From assembly GCF_030397575.1 (NCBI RefSeq), contig NZ_JAPNXS010000004.1, forward strand, positions 243,866 to 307,865: a DNA stretch of 64,000 nucleotides, read 5' to 3'. This document shows positions 1 to 9,593 of the stretch, piece after piece. Below the pieces are notes generated by a model, which was not told the DNA's origin, did not search any database, and saw only the letters and a list, made by a program, of their open reading frames with translations. The DNA is from Psychromonas sp. 14N.309.X.WAT.B.A12 (lineage in GTDB: Bacteria; Pseudomonadota; Gammaproteobacteria; Enterobacterales; Psychromonadaceae). Made by a program: the position numbers and the translations under genes. Position 1 is the first letter of the stretch. Every line of letters starts with the position of its first letter.

Positions 1-632
1 TATGATGAATACATACTATTAATAAAGACTGCACATAGGTTTAATAGTTTCATTTAAAAAATATTAAATTTAAAACTCTCGATATTTTCATTAATAACAT
101 CAAGTTAAAGTAACTAATTTATTGTTGTTTGTGCCTGGCATCATCAGGTTGATTATCATTTTTTATTTTCTTCTTGCTGTTTAGCAGCGCTATGTTGGCA
201 ATTTAGCAAATCGTATTCTAAAAATGAAAAGCACTTTTTTACCAATTAATTGGAGAGTGTTATTAATTCAATAACTAGATGTGTTCAAATTTACTATGTT
301 AGTTTCTGCCGTTTTAGGTGTGGAGTTCATTAGCAAGAGATGAGTTTACTTACCCCGTTCAGGGGATAAGGTCATAATTTAGTGTAGTCTGTATGCTCAA
401 AGGCACTGATCTAAGGAGAGAGGTGTTTTGTAACATGAAGGTGTGTATTTGAGCATTAAATATCAATATAGGAAATATAGATACTAGCTAATTGAACAAT
501 AGATAGTTTTAGTCATATTACTTTGAGTTTTTATTAAAAGTAAAATTTAACAGAGGTTTAGGTGTTTTAAACAAAAATAGGGTATTCGCTTGTTAAATCA
601 AAATATGTTTGTTGCGGTTTGAGACTAAAAAG
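1..632. other. AT-rich stretch with no recognisable gene
   Basis: I see no open reading frame of useful length with a ribosome binding site, and no RNA gene, before the tRNA-Val. The DNA is AT-rich and full of stops. It may be a decayed region or the downstream flank of a gene outside the window. Confidence 0.5.
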
Positions 633-708
633 TGGTGCTCGCTACTGGACTTGAACCAGTGACCTACGCCATGTCATGGCGGCACTCTACCAACTGAGTT
701 AAGCGAGC
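633..708 (-). tRNA. tRNA-Val (GAC)
   Basis: Reading the minus strand, the acceptor stem GCTCGCT/AGCGAGC pairs perfectly and is followed by A73 and an encoded CCA. The D arm has the usual AGTTGGTA loop, the T arm is ACTGG-TTCAAGT-CCAGT, and the anticodon loop ATGACAT gives anticodon GAC. The top anticodon-stem pair (C27-T43) is mismatched, which is slightly unusual. No partner tRNA lies beside it. Confidence 0.9.
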
Positions 709-825
709 TTATTAAGAAGCTGTTGAAAGCAAAGTGATTTTGCGACATCTTGGTGAGACTGTCAATAAAACTTTACTAAGTTTAGACTGTTTGATGTATT
801 TTTGTGCGGCGAAAGGCTTAAGTGT

Positions 826-1476
826 TTATTTATCCTCCGTTTTCTGCCATTTGGCGGCTTCTGATTTGGTACGCTCAATCAATTTAGGTATCTCTGCTAA
901 GGATTGTTTGTAAATAATATTAACTCTTTTATAGCAAACGATGGTTAATAACATACCAGCTATAAAAGCTAACAAGGTTAATAGGCTCAAAATAGACAGG
1001 CCGCGCTCTTGATAAGTTTCGATCAAGCTTAGAATTTTTCCCTGTTCTAATGTCACACGAATATAACCAATTTTTGTCTGATCAGAATAAAGCTCTGCAA
1101 TATGTGGAATCACACCATCAACAGCATGTGAGCCTTCATCATTCAATTGTAGTAATTCAGGTAAAGGAAGCACTTGTTCTGATTGATAAATAATTTTTCC
1201 AAATTCATCATAGATAGTTGCGTCTCGAACAATAGGATCGTCGCTTAAATCATCTATTAATAACTTTAAATCTTCTTGGTTTTGTTGGGCTAGATAGCGC
1301 GAAGCTTCAGCTGCTGCAAGGTTAGTCAATGAATAGGAAAATTTTTCTGTTTGTTGGTAACGAACACCGTTGGATTCATTTTGTAGGCTGTTAAATTGGA
1401 AAGCAATGATCGCAAATAGACACAGTATTGCGGCTATTTGTGACAGTCGTACTATCCAAAAAATTTTTTTACCCAT
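826..1476 (-). CDS. ytjB: AhpA/YtjB (SMP) family membrane protein
   Basis: A 216-residue protein with an N-terminal membrane segment (about residues 9-29), an extracytoplasmic domain of about 120 residues, and a second membrane segment (about 157-182), followed by a short charged cytoplasmic tail. This layout, and its position divergent from serB, match the SMP/YtjB family (E. coli ytjB is also divergent from serB; the Vibrio homologue is called AhpA). No enzymatic motif is visible. The two-membrane-segment topology resembles the input half of a sensor without an output domain, so a signalling or scaffold role is possible but unproven. The serB-ytjB interval (127 bp) must hold both promoters. 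Confidence 0.75.
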   Translation of the reverse strand: MGKKIFWIVRLSQIAAILCLFAIIAFQFNSLQNESNGVRYQQTEKFSYSLTNLAAAEASRYLAQQNQEDLKLLIDDLSDDPIVRDATIYDEFGKIIYQSEQVLPLPELLQLNDEGSHAVDGVIPHIAELYSDQTKIGYIRVTLEQGKILSLIETYQERGLSILSLLTLLAFIAGMLLTIVCYKRVNIIYKQSLAEIPKLIERTKSEAAKWQKTEDK

Positions 1477-1603
1477 ATCTTTAACCCTTACGTTACACTA
1501 TCTCTACTTGCATTATAAATTAGCAATCGTTATCTTGTGACTCATCTTTTTATTCTATTTTTATAACAGAATTTTACATCAATTAACCCATAGGCATATT
1601 ACA

Positions 1604-2623
1604 GTGCAAACGACTATAACACTTCAACTCCCTTCAAACCCTCTTTCAATTATGCAATGGAAATCTGATTTACAGTCAATGATTGAAAATAACCATTCAT
1701 TATTCTTGATTAATGGCTCAAATGATATAGCTACTCAATCTGAGTTAGTCTTAATGGGAAGAGATTTAAACACAAATACACTGATAACGTTAACTAATTT
1801 ATTAATTAAGCAGTCAGTGTCTAAAGCACAATTGAACCATTTAAGCCAAGTCGAAGGGGTTGATTTAGTTAGGTTATCTTTAGATAAAACAAAAGATGAG
1901 TTACAAGAAGTGATTAAGCAGTTTGCTACTGATACGGGTTGTGACTTTGCTTTGGTAGCTAAATTACCAGATTTTTCTAAGCCGGGTTTAGTCCTAATGG
2001 ACATGGATTCAACGACAATTCAAATTGAGTGTATTGATGAAATTGCACGTTTATATGGTGTGGGTGATCAAGTTTCTGCGGTAACAGCCGCTGCAATGCG
2101 AGGTGAGTTAGACTTTAATGAAAGTCTACGTACTCGTGTTGGTAAATTAGCGAATGCACCAGAAAGTGTGATTAAAGAGGTCGCTGATAATATGCCATTA
2201 ATGCCTGGTTTATTAGCACTGATTGCAGGATTAAAAGCTGCAAATTGGAAAGTAGCGATTGCATCGGGGGGCTTTACTTATTTTGCTAACAGATTAAAGG
2301 ACGATCACGGGTTTGATGCTGCCTATGCTAATACCCTAGAGATTGTAGATAATACATTAACCGGTCAAGTTATTGGCGAGATTGTTAACGCAGATGTTAA
2401 AGCACGTACCTTAAATGAGTTGGCTGAACAGTTTGATATACCTATGTCTCAAACTGCTGCGATTGGCGACGGCGCTAATGATTTGGTTATGATGGCTGCT
2501 TCTTCTTTAGGCATTGCCATTCATGCTAAACCGATTGTACAAGAGAAAGCTTCTGTGGCCCTTAATCACTTAGATTTGGAAGGGGCGTTAGGCTTGTTAC
2601 AAGCTTCTTTACCTTTAGCTTAG
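1604..2623 (+). CDS. serB: Phosphoserine phosphatase SerB
   Basis: This is the last step of serine synthesis: O-phosphoserine is hydrolysed to serine in the cytoplasm. The 339-residue protein has an N-terminal ACT-like regulatory region (about 1-120) and a C-terminal HAD domain. HAD motif I is MDMDST (nucleophile and acid/base Asp), motif II is the SGG segment, and motif IV is the GDGANDL loop that binds Mg. The length fits marine gammaproteobacterial SerB. The start is GTG, with TAGG about nine bases upstream; no better in-frame ATG is near. A hairpin just downstream probably terminates it. Confidence 0.93.
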   Translation: MQTTITLQLPSNPLSIMQWKSDLQSMIENNHSLFLINGSNDIATQSELVLMGRDLNTNTLITLTNLLIKQSVSKAQLNHLSQVEGVDLVRLSLDKTKDELQEVIKQFATDTGCDFALVAKLPDFSKPGLVLMDMDSTTIQIECIDEIARLYGVGDQVSAVTAAAMRGELDFNESLRTRVGKLANAPESVIKEVADNMPLMPGLLALIAGLKAANWKVAIASGGFTYFANRLKDDHGFDAAYANTLEIVDNTLTGQVIGEIVNADVKARTLNELAEQFDIPMSQTAAIGDGANDLVMMAASSLGIAIHAKPIVQEKASVALNHLDLEGALGLLQASLPLA

Positions 2624-2631
2624 TCTTATAT

Positions 2632-2661
2632 GTTGAGTAGCTACTTAAAAGGCTACTCAAC
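2632..2661. terminator. Hairpin between serB and the PilZ gene
   Basis: A perfect 10-bp inverted repeat, GTTGAGTAGC / GCTACTCAAC, with a 10-base loop, lies between two convergent genes. The T-tract is weak (CTTTACATTT), so termination is likely but may be inefficient. Confidence 0.6.
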
Positions 2662-2722
2662 CTTTACATTTCCCTGTGCTTGGTAACAAATCTAACAACC
2701 CACATACTTTCAAAAGCAACGG

Positions 2723-5044
2723 CTACAACACTTGTTCTGTTCTATCTATGACCTGTATGATTGCTTTCACATTTAATAACTCTTCTTCTAAACGCTTACT
2801 AAGGTGCATAGCATGGCAAGAGATAATATCTAATTCTGATTTAACTAATGCCAAATTAGGGATATCAATAGTGCTTAATCGATAGTGAAGTATCTGCAAC
2901 TGTTCAAGTTTTTTATGTTCAACAATAAATTCACGTTTAGCAAATTCAGACTCAAAATCTTCATCTAAATAAGTTTCAATAGACCACTTATTATTATCAT
3001 CTTTAATTTTTTTGACGTACAGCGTGCGTTCAAAATTGGAGACGGTTTCACCAAGATTAGTGTGTCGCAATGGCGTAACCAAGAGACGATCGAGTAATCG
3101 ATTATTGGATAGCGGAATATGGTTATTTTGATTATTGCTTTTACAGTCAAAGTTAAAAATTTGTTTCAGTGCGGATGAAGTACTCGTAATTGAAGAAAAG
3201 CTAATTTTAGGCTTACCATTAATGATTGAAACATAGAAAAAAGCAGGATGTAATGCGACCTCTGCTGCCTCATGTAAGCGCGGTGTAACCGGTTGTTTAT
3301 ATGACTTTAATGGGATTTCGTTAAAGTGGGCAGGGTTACTTCTCACTAGTAAACTAAAGAATTGCTGCATTGTCATATAGCTATCACGTGAAGCTATTTG
3401 TAAATGATAAATATGCTTTGCACTGGCTGAAACAACGCGGTAATTAATGTTTGCTAAAGTGAACTGTTTTGTGACTTTTTGTAAATCAATAAAATTAATA
3501 CTGACCAGACTACGCTTGGCAATCGCTTTAGGGGTTGCTAATTCAATCTTTAAACCAGACCCTGAAAAATCAACGACTTTCGCGGCTAATACTTGCTCTG
3601 CGACTTTGAGTTCGATATTACTTGTATAACTGTAGCGCTCTTCTTTACGTAATTCATCTGGAAATAGGTCATAAGTGGGAGTAAAGCCTTTCTCGGTATC
3701 TTTATGAACAAACTTATTGAGTAAATTGGGGTTACCTTTTTCTGCTCTTGGATCAATTTCTATCATTTCATGTGTTGCGATTTCAGTTAACGTTGCAACA
3801 TGAGTGATATCATTAAAAATTTTAGGGCGCACATCCGTTAGCTTGTAATTTTTGATGGCTTCATAGGTGTATTCTTGCAGTGTTAGGTGGTAGCAGTGCC
3901 AATTAGTCTTGCTTCTACCATATTCAATAAAAAGATGTTTTAAGCCACTTTGTTGTAGCTCTTGCTCTGTAGCAGATAGCAGATATTCTTCACCCTCTTT
4001 AATGTAGGTAAAGCTGTAAATTGTAGTGCTCATTTTAGGTTGAGACAAATCCACAAAGGATTTTAAACGTTGAGCAGTAAACAGAAAGGGCATTTGATTG
4101 GTATTATTACAACGCCATTGATTCAGAATCTCTTTATTTACTGCATTTCGCAGCATAAAAAGAATCGGCTTTTCTTGATTGCTATTTAGAAAAATCGGTA
4201 AGGTGTTTAATGCATTTAAGGTGCTATTCTTTAATGCTTTTTCACGCGCAATGCTAAAGTAATACAGTACATCTAACTTATACTTATGCTGGTTGGCACG
4301 TATAAACCCTTGAATAAATTTAACAAATTCAGGTTTGTCATCTTCTAAATTGAGGTAAAGATAAAACCCAGTTCGTTCTTGCTGTTGTTTAACTAAACGG
4401 TAGCAAATTTTACGGTTGGTGATGGCTTTGTCTTTATATTCACTGCCTAAAGCAGTAAACATGACTTTAACTAACTGCTCTTCTAAGTATTGTTCTTGTT
4501 CAGGTAATTTAACTTTAATACCAGTTACTGAAATATTAGAGGTAGCAGCTTCGATGTTGGTACCATCCGCTAATATGATACTGACCTTAGACACAAAAAA
4601 CATACGTGCAGCCGCTTGCCTGCGATGATTATTTAATTCTATGTTTTCAGTGATATTTTCATTTATTTCAGTCGCACTGGCTTGTAGTGCTTTTGCATTT
4701 TGAATCTGCTTTACTTTTTGTACATGCTCGATGACATGTTCATAAGCACCGACTGTATAACCTCCGTATAGCTTAATTGCTGATTTAAGAGCTCTATTTG
4801 CCGATAAGGTAAGGTAGTGGGTGATTTCAAAATGTACATATTGATCGGTTTTTTCTATGACTTTTTCACGTAAATCGATAATCCGTGTACAAGGTTTAAC
4901 AAGACGATTGAGTTCCATCTTAATTAGGAATTTATCGCTATTACTTTCCCCAAAAAATATCTTATCAAGCATGCTATTAAAATCTGGTTTATTTCTATAG
5001 GGAATCAATGCATTGATTTGAGGTTGGTAATCCTTAAAGTTCAT
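2723..5044 (-). CDS. Large protein with two PilZ domains (predicted c-di-GMP receptor)
   Basis: A 773-residue soluble protein with no signal peptide or membrane segment. Two PilZ-like regions can be seen. The first (about residues 143-250) begins with an arginine-rich RRQAAAR and has NISVTG, a match to the NxSxxG half of the motif. The second (about 465-570) has RKEER and DFSGSG, matching both halves of the c-di-GMP binding signature (RxxxR, then D/NxSxxG). The first copy has an irregular arginine spacing and may not bind ligand. Large PilZ proteins beside serB occur in vibrios and relatives. They are thought to link c-di-GMP to motility or surface behaviour, but the target here is unknown. 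It is convergent with serB and stands alone. Confidence 0.75.
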   Translation of the reverse strand: MNFKDYQPQINALIPYRNKPDFNSMLDKIFFGESNSDKFLIKMELNRLVKPCTRIIDLREKVIEKTDQYVHFEITHYLTLSANRALKSAIKLYGGYTVGAYEHVIEHVQKVKQIQNAKALQASATEINENITENIELNNHRRQAAARMFFVSKVSIILADGTNIEAATSNISVTGIKVKLPEQEQYLEEQLVKVMFTALGSEYKDKAITNRKICYRLVKQQQERTGFYLYLNLEDDKPEFVKFIQGFIRANQHKYKLDVLYYFSIAREKALKNSTLNALNTLPIFLNSNQEKPILFMLRNAVNKEILNQWRCNNTNQMPFLFTAQRLKSFVDLSQPKMSTTIYSFTYIKEGEEYLLSATEQELQQSGLKHLFIEYGRSKTNWHCYHLTLQEYTYEAIKNYKLTDVRPKIFNDITHVATLTEIATHEMIEIDPRAEKGNPNLLNKFVHKDTEKGFTPTYDLFPDELRKEERYSYTSNIELKVAEQVLAAKVVDFSGSGLKIELATPKAIAKRSLVSINFIDLQKVTKQFTLANINYRVVSASAKHIYHLQIASRDSYMTMQQFFSLLVRSNPAHFNEIPLKSYKQPVTPRLHEAAEVALHPAFFYVSIINGKPKISFSSITSTSSALKQIFNFDCKSNNQNNHIPLSNNRLLDRLLVTPLRHTNLGETVSNFERTLYVKKIKDDNNKWSIETYLDEDFESEFAKREFIVEHKKLEQLQILHYRLSTIDIPNLALVKSELDIISCHAMHLSKRLEEELLNVKAIIQVIDRTEQVL

Positions 5045-5147
5045 AAATATTAGTATCTCATGTATTCGGTAAAGCGTTGAAATATGGTGGTAAGTAGATA
5101 GTAATTAATTTACTTACCACTAGCAATAAGTCATTTATAGTGGCTAT

Positions 5148-5693
5148 CTACCACATTAAGTCATCAGGAATTGCAAATTCTGCGTACGGATCATCTTCAT
5201 CAGTTGCAGTGTCATTTTCACTTTGGTCGTGTAATGCAACTAATACTGACTCATCAATGGCACGTAACTTTTCTGCTGCTTCTTTATTAATTAAATAAAA
5301 CTCATCGTTTAAAACACAAATTGCAAAACTACCCTTAATTAAGCCTTGTTGAATTTTAGGTGTTACAGCAATACGTTTCACTTTATTGTCATAGGTGAAA
5401 TGATAATCCAGTTCGCCTTGATAATCCTTTTCACAATGTTGTGCAATCATTTGTATTAGCTTGCCATGTGCGGCACGTGCTGCTAGCTCTTGTTGCGATT
5501 GTTGATTATTTTCTAAATCTTTTTGTTTTTGCAATTCTGCTTTTTCTTGTACTGCTTTTTGAAGATCAGAAACAGCGACAGTGCCTTTTTTCTTTTTTTG
5601 TTTCGCTTGACGGCGTTTTTCAGTTTGCGCCTGTTTCGCTTTTTGTTTATTGATTAATCCTGAATTCATTAATTGATCTTGTAATGAAGCCAT
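5148..5693 (-). CDS. DUF2058 (YaiL-like) nucleic-acid-associated protein
   Basis: A 181-residue protein opening with MASLQDQLMNSGLINKQKA. A long lysine/glutamine-rich helical stretch (about residues 15-75) follows, then a compact C-terminal domain ending in an acidic patch and AIPDDLMW. This is the DUF2058 pattern, exemplified by E. coli YaiL, annotated as a polynucleotide- or nucleoprotein-associated protein. The basic N-terminal half fits RNA or DNA binding. The biochemical role is not established. It has its own ribosome binding site (GGG-rich, upstream of the ATG) and is divergent from the CBS gene. Confidence 0.75.
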   Translation of the reverse strand: MASLQDQLMNSGLINKQKAKQAQTEKRRQAKQKKKKGTVAVSDLQKAVQEKAELQKQKDLENNQQSQQELAARAAHGKLIQMIAQHCEKDYQGELDYHFTYDNKVKRIAVTPKIQQGLIKGSFAICVLNDEFYLINKEAAEKLRAIDESVLVALHDQSENDTATDEDDPYAEFAIPDDLMW

Positions 5694-5815
5694 ATTGAAA
5701 CCCTTTGGTAAAATTTGAAAAGATTAGTTTATCACACTATAGAATGTGCTATGTCGACTTTGTGATTAAAATGGTCTAGATTTAAAAAACAACATAAAAA
5801 ATGAGGGATCTGAAT

Positions 5816-6214
5816 ATGTTAGATAATTTACAGGTGAAGAAATTCATGTCAGGTAAGACGATTGCATTTACTAAAGAAATGAATTTACAAACAGCAGTGG
5901 ACAAGCTTTTAGCATCTAATTTAATTGGTGGACCCGTGGTCAACTCTGAAGGACATGTTGTAGGTTGGTTGTCTGAACAAGATTGTTTAGCTAAATTAAT
6001 TGAAGCAAGTTATTACAGTGATCATTCTGCTTTAGTTGAGGATGTTATGTCTGGTGCTCCTTTAAGTATTCCTTCTACATTAAGTATTGTCGACTTAGCG
6101 CAAAAGATGATCAATGAGAAACCTAAAATGTACCCAGTATTAGATGAAGACAAGGTCTATGTTGGATTAATCACTCGTAAAATGGTGCTTGGTGCCATAA
6201 AAACTCAACTCTAA
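5816..6214 (+). CDS. Small two-CBS-domain protein
   Basis: A stand-alone pair of CBS domains (about residues 1-60 and 70-130) in 132 residues. CBS pairs bind adenine nucleotides or similar ligands and usually regulate a partner. The segments ending GGPVVNSEGHVVGWLSEQD and YPVLDEDKVYVGLITRK are typical of the repeats. I prefer the ATG at 5816 over the one at 5801, because GAGGGA sits seven bases before it and would lie inside the longer reading frame. No fused enzyme or transporter is present, so the regulated partner cannot be named. Confidence 0.8.
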   Translation: MLDNLQVKKFMSGKTIAFTKEMNLQTAVDKLLASNLIGGPVVNSEGHVVGWLSEQDCLAKLIEASYYSDHSALVEDVMSGAPLSIPSTLSIVDLAQKMINEKPKMYPVLDEDKVYVGLITRKMVLGAIKTQL

Positions 6215-6300
6215 ACTGAATAGTGATAAGTCAGTCTTAAATATTTATTTCTAAACAGGGCGCTTAAAGTACTAAAAATAAAAGGGTTTAATGAATATAA

Positions 6301-6330
6301 ATACTTAAATACTTAAATACTTAAATACTT
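6301..6330. repeat. 8-bp tandem repeat (ATACTTAA, about 3.75 copies)
   Basis: Perfect head-to-tail copies of ATACTTAA lie in the noncoding interval between the CBS gene and aat. It is probably a slippage-prone simple repeat; no gene reads through it. Confidence 0.85.
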
Positions 6331-6362
6331 AGCCTTAGTTAATAAGAGACAATTAAATAATC

Positions 6363-6399
6363 ATTAATACAGCGTATTTTAATAGTACGCCGTATTAAT
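6363..6399. terminator. Hairpin between convergent CBS gene and aat
   Basis: The arms ATTAATAC-GCGTA and TACGC-GTATTAAT form a 13-bp stem with one mismatch and a 9-base AT-rich loop. It sits between the ends of two convergent genes and probably works as a bidirectional terminator, although the T-tracts are short. Confidence 0.5.
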
Positions 6400-6439
6400 C
6401 TTTAGCAAAATCCAGGTTTAATCAGAATATATTATTGCG

Positions 6440-7150
6440 TTATCCCAATAATATACTTTGTGGTTTCCAGCATTGTGCTTCAACTTTAGACGTTTTGTAT
6501 TGATTAAGCTGTTCAAGAAAATCACCTCTTAATATTTCTTTAACACCAAGGCTTGTTAGATGTGCAGTGATCATTTGGCAATCAATAATTTCTCCGCCAT
6601 GATGTTGAAAATGTTGGCATAATCCAATAAAAGCCAATTTAGATGCGTTGCTATGTTGATGAAACATCGATTCGCCACAGAAAACACTGCCCACATTCAC
6701 TCCATATAAACCGCCAACTAATTTATTATCAAGCCAAACTTCAACTGAATGTGCTTTACCTTGTAGGTGTAATTGATGGTATGCCTTAATAATATCGGAG
6801 CTGATCCATGTTTCCGCTTGTGTTTTACGAGGCATAGAGCAGGCATTAATCACATCAACAAAGGCATGATTAATAGTCAGTGTTAGTGCGGTTTGACGAA
6901 TAAATTTAGCCATACTTTTACTGATATGAACCTGTTGTGGTTTGATCACTGCACGTTGTTTAGGGCTCCACCATAAAATGGGCTCACCTTCAGAGAACCA
7001 AGGGAAAATCGCATGTTGATATGCGTTATGTAAACGTGCAACAGATAAGTCTCCTCCAATGGCAAGTAGGCCATCAGGATCGTCTAATGCATTTTCAGGA
7101 TCTGGGAATGATAGGTTATCTTCAGAAAGAACAATTAAACGTTTAGTCAT
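6440..7150 (-). CDS. aat: Leucyl/phenylalanyl-tRNA--protein transferase
   Basis: The enzyme transfers Leu or Phe from charged tRNA to proteins with N-terminal Arg or Lys, marking them for ClpS/ClpAP degradation (N-end rule). The 236-residue length and family landmarks fit Aat: the early FPDPENALDDPDGLLAIGGDLS segment, IFPWF..GEPILWWSPKQRAV, then GGLYGVNVGSVFCGESMF and a late IDCQ. It follows gltA on the same strand, but a strong hairpin separates them, so it is probably transcribed on its own. Confidence 0.95.
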   Translation of the reverse strand: MTKRLIVLSEDNLSFPDPENALDDPDGLLAIGGDLSVARLHNAYQHAIFPWFSEGEPILWWSPKQRAVIKPQQVHISKSMAKFIRQTALTLTINHAFVDVINACSMPRKTQAETWISSDIIKAYHQLHLQGKAHSVEVWLDNKLVGGLYGVNVGSVFCGESMFHQHSNASKLAFIGLCQHFQHHGGEIIDCQMITAHLTSLGVKEILRGDFLEQLNQYKTSKVEAQCWKPQSILLG

Positions 7151-7171
7151 TGTTTATTTATAAGCTCCATC

Positions 7172-7197
7172 AAAAAAGCCAGTCACATGACTGGCTT
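7172..7197 (-). terminator. Rho-independent terminator of gltA
   Basis: The stem AAGCCAGTCA / TGACTGGCTT (7176-7197) has a tiny loop. Read on the minus strand it is followed by a run of six T (7172-7177), a classic intrinsic terminator just after the citrate synthase stop codon. Confidence 0.85.
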
Positions 7198-7234
7198 GTT
7201 TTTATTTGATACCACTACGTGATACTACTTGTAT

Positions 7235-8512
7235 CTATTTTTCAGGGTACTTTAGATCTGTTTGGCCAGTGTATAACTGACGAGGACGACCGATTTTTTG
7301 GCCAGGTTGATCTAGCATCTCTTTCCAGTGAGAAATCCAACCAATAGTACGAGATACCGCAAAGATAACGGTAAACATAGTACGAGGAATGCCCATTGCA
7401 CGCAATACGATACCTGAATAGAAATCAACATTCGGATATAGCTTTTTCTCAATGAAGTATGGGTCTTCAAGAGCAATGCGCTCTAATTCCATCGCAACAT
7501 CTAACAATGGATCGTCGATATTTAATTCTTCTAGTACTTCATGACATGTTTTACGCATTACAGTGGCACGTGGATCATGGTTTTTGTATACACGATGCCC
7601 AAAGCCCATTAAACGGAATGGGTCATTTTTATCTTTTGCTTTAGCAACGAATTCTGGAATACGATCAACGGTACCAATTTCTTCTAACATTTCTAAACAA
7701 GCTTCGTTTGCACCGCCGTGAGCAGGGCCCCACAAAGATGCAATACCAGCTGCAATACAAGCAAATGGGTTTGCGCCAGAAGAACCAGCTAAACGTACTG
7801 TTGAAGTAGAAGCATTTTGTTCATGATCAGCATGAAGGATTAAAATCTTATCCATTGCACTCTCAAGTACAGGATTAACTACGTATTCTTCACATGGAAT
7901 ACCAAACATCATTTTTAAGAAGTTACCCGCGTAAGATAATGTGTTATCTGGGTACATAAATGGTTGGCCAACCGAATATTTGTAACTCATTGCAGCAAGC
8001 GTTGGTACTTTCGAGATTAGACGGAAAGCTGCAATTTCACGACAAGATTCGTTCGCCACATCAAGAGAGTCATGGTAGAAGGCTGATAAGGCACCAACTA
8101 CACCGACCATAATAGCCATTGGGTGTGAATCACGACGGAAGCCACGATAGAATGCTACAAGTTGCTCATGTAACATAGTGTGATGTAATACAGTATGTTT
8201 GAATTTAGCAAATTCATCTGCTGAAGGAAGTTTGCCATTTAGTAATAGGTAACATACTTCTAGGTAATCTGATTTATCTGCTAATTCGTCGATTGCGTAA
8301 CCGCGGTGTAACAAAATACCTTTTTCACCATCGATGTAAGTAATTGCAGACTCACAAGAAGCTGTTGCTAGAAAACCAGGATCGTAAGTGAAGTAGCCTG
8401 ATTGACCTAAGCTACGGATATCAATTACATCGTTACCAGCAGATCCTTTATGGATAGGAAGTTCAACAGGCTCTTGCCCTGGTAACTGAAGTATTGCGAT
8501 TTTATCCGACAT
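7235..8512 (-). CDS. gltA: Citrate synthase (hexameric, type II)
   Basis: Condenses acetyl-CoA with oxaloacetate to give citrate, the entry step of the TCA cycle. The 425-residue protein carries the family landmarks: the [20 protein letters not shown] segment, catalytic His in [20 protein letters not shown], and [15 protein letters not shown] with catalytic His and Arg; a catalytic Asp lies in NVDFYSG. The start chosen is the ATG at 8512, which has AAGGGG directly upstream. A longer frame would add 37 residues unlike the family. It is divergent from sdhCDAB, as in E. coli and vibrios, so expression is probably co-ordinated through the shared upstream region. Confidence 0.95.
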   Translation of the reverse strand: MSDKIAILQLPGQEPVELPIHKGSAGNDVIDIRSLGQSGYFTYDPGFLATASCESAITYIDGEKGILLHRGYAIDELADKSDYLEVCYLLLNGKLPSADEFAKFKHTVLHHTMLHEQLVAFYRGFRRDSHPMAIMVGVVGALSAFYHDSLDVANESCREIAAFRLISKVPTLAAMSYKYSVGQPFMYPDNTLSYAGNFLKMMFGIPCEEYVVNPVLESAMDKILILHADHEQNASTSTVRLAGSSGANPFACIAAGIASLWGPAHGGANEACLEMLEEIGTVDRIPEFVAKAKDKNDPFRLMGFGHRVYKNHDPRATVMRKTCHEVLEELNIDDPLLDVAMELERIALEDPYFIEKKLYPNVDFYSGIVLRAMGIPRTMFTVIFAVSRTIGWISHWKEMLDQPGQKIGRPRQLYTGQTDLKYPEK

Positions 8513-8880
8513 TATTTTCCCCTTTGTCTGTAAATTATAATGATTCTTATATTCTGTATTCTTTAGACTGTTTTTTGATGGCATATTTTTACAGTCTAAA
8601 TTTAAGCTTGTCAAATTTAACATTTAAACTTTGCGAGTTACTAGGCGTCTTTGACACCTTAAAATCTATTAGGAAAATTAGTACTACAAGTTCGTTCAAG
8701 TCTCTGATATCCTGATGTTTGAGTTAATTATTTTTTGTGTTTTATCTGTCACAAAGTTCATTTTTTTTCGTGCTTAGCTCACAAAAGATAGAATTGACCA
8801 TCACAACTTGTTAACATTGTGATAACAATAGCGTCTGTAAACCAACCCCTAACTTTTGGCCATTAATAAAGAGATAAATT
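8513..8880. promoter_or_regulatory. Divergent gltA / sdhC control region with ArcA-like box
   Basis: No gene fits in this 368-bp interval between gltA and the sdh-suc operon. AGTTAATTAT at 8722-8731 matches the ArcA-P recognition consensus [A/T]GTTAATTA[A/T]. Two further GTTA-type elements, arranged as a TTGTTA / TAACAA inverted repeat, lie at about 8809-8828, just before sdhC. ArcA repression of sdh and gltA under oxygen limitation is known in E. coli. Its operation here is an inference from the sites. Two TCACA half-sites (8749-8753, 8769-8773) could belong to CRP but lack good partners. Confidence 0.5.
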
Positions 8881-9255
8881 GTGCGCAAAGAGAGACCCAA
8901 AAACTTAGACCTATCCACGGTTAAATTTCCCATTACCGCCATTGCTTCTATTTTGCATCGTGTATCTGGGATCATCGTTTTTATTGCTTTAGCAATATTC
9001 CTCATCCTTCTAAACTGTTCATTATCATCCGCTGAAGATTTCCAACGTGTGCAAGGTTACCTTGATATGTTTATCGTTGAGTTTATCTTTTGGGGAGCAT
9101 TAACTGGCTTGGCATACCATGCGGTATTTGGTGTTCGCCATATGATTCAAGACTTGGGTCATTGGGAAGAGTTAGACAGTGCTTCATTAAGTGCAAAAGT
9201 GGGCTTCGGTATCACTGTTGTATTATCAATATTAGCGGGGATTTTAGTATGGTAA
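8881..9255 (+). CDS. sdhC: Succinate dehydrogenase cytochrome b556 subunit
   Basis: A membrane anchor and heme b/quinone-binding subunit of complex II, 124 residues with three hydrophobic segments. The N-terminal [27 protein letters not shown] is the family hallmark (the Ser and Arg of SILHRVSG contact quinone). The [11 protein letters not shown] segment supplies the heme histidine. The start is GTG with AAGAGA upstream. It overlaps sdhD by 7 bases, implying translational coupling. First gene of sdhCDAB-sucABCD. Confidence 0.95.
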   Translation: MRKERPKNLDLSTVKFPITAIASILHRVSGIIVFIALAIFLILLNCSLSSAEDFQRVQGYLDMFIVEFIFWGALTGLAYHAVFGVRHMIQDLGHWEELDSASLSAKVGFGITVVLSILAGILVW

Positions 9256-9593
9256 ACATCGCAGGTACTTTTGGACGCAGTGGTGTACATGATTACATCC
9301 TGATACGTGCCAGTGCAGTTATTTTATTAGCCTACATTTTGTATCTTGTGGGTTTTGTGGCAACTGCTGATTTGACTTATCAAGTTTGGACAGGCTTTTT
9401 CTCATTAACATTTACTAAAGTGATGACCCTGTTAGCTTTAGTTGCAATGTTAGTACATGCATGGATTGGACTATGGCAAGTACTGACCGATTACGTTAAA
9501 TGCACATTATTACGTGGCACATTGCAATTTGTGCTAACAACAGTGGCATTTGCGTATGTTATTTTTGGCTTTGTAATTTTGTGGGGTGTTTAA
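9249..9593 (+). CDS. sdhD: Succinate dehydrogenase membrane anchor subunit
   Basis: The second membrane subunit of complex II, 114 residues with three transmembrane segments. It begins [23 protein letters not shown], typical of SdhD, and has [16 protein letters not shown], which includes the second heme ligand His and a quinone-site region. The ATG at 9249 overlaps the end of sdhC (ATGGTAA), the arrangement seen in enteric bacteria. Its stop abuts the sdhA start codon with no gap. Confidence 0.94.
   Translation: MVNIAGTFGRSGVHDYILIRASAVILLAYILYLVGFVATADLTYQVWTGFFSLTFTKVMTLLALVAMLVHAWIGLWQVLTDYVKCTLLRGTLQFVLTTVAFAYVIFGFVILWGV

Noticed and set aside
8736..8775. CRP sites upstream of sdhC
   Set aside because: Two TCACA half-sites exist, but the matching TGTGA half is absent at the required six-base spacing.
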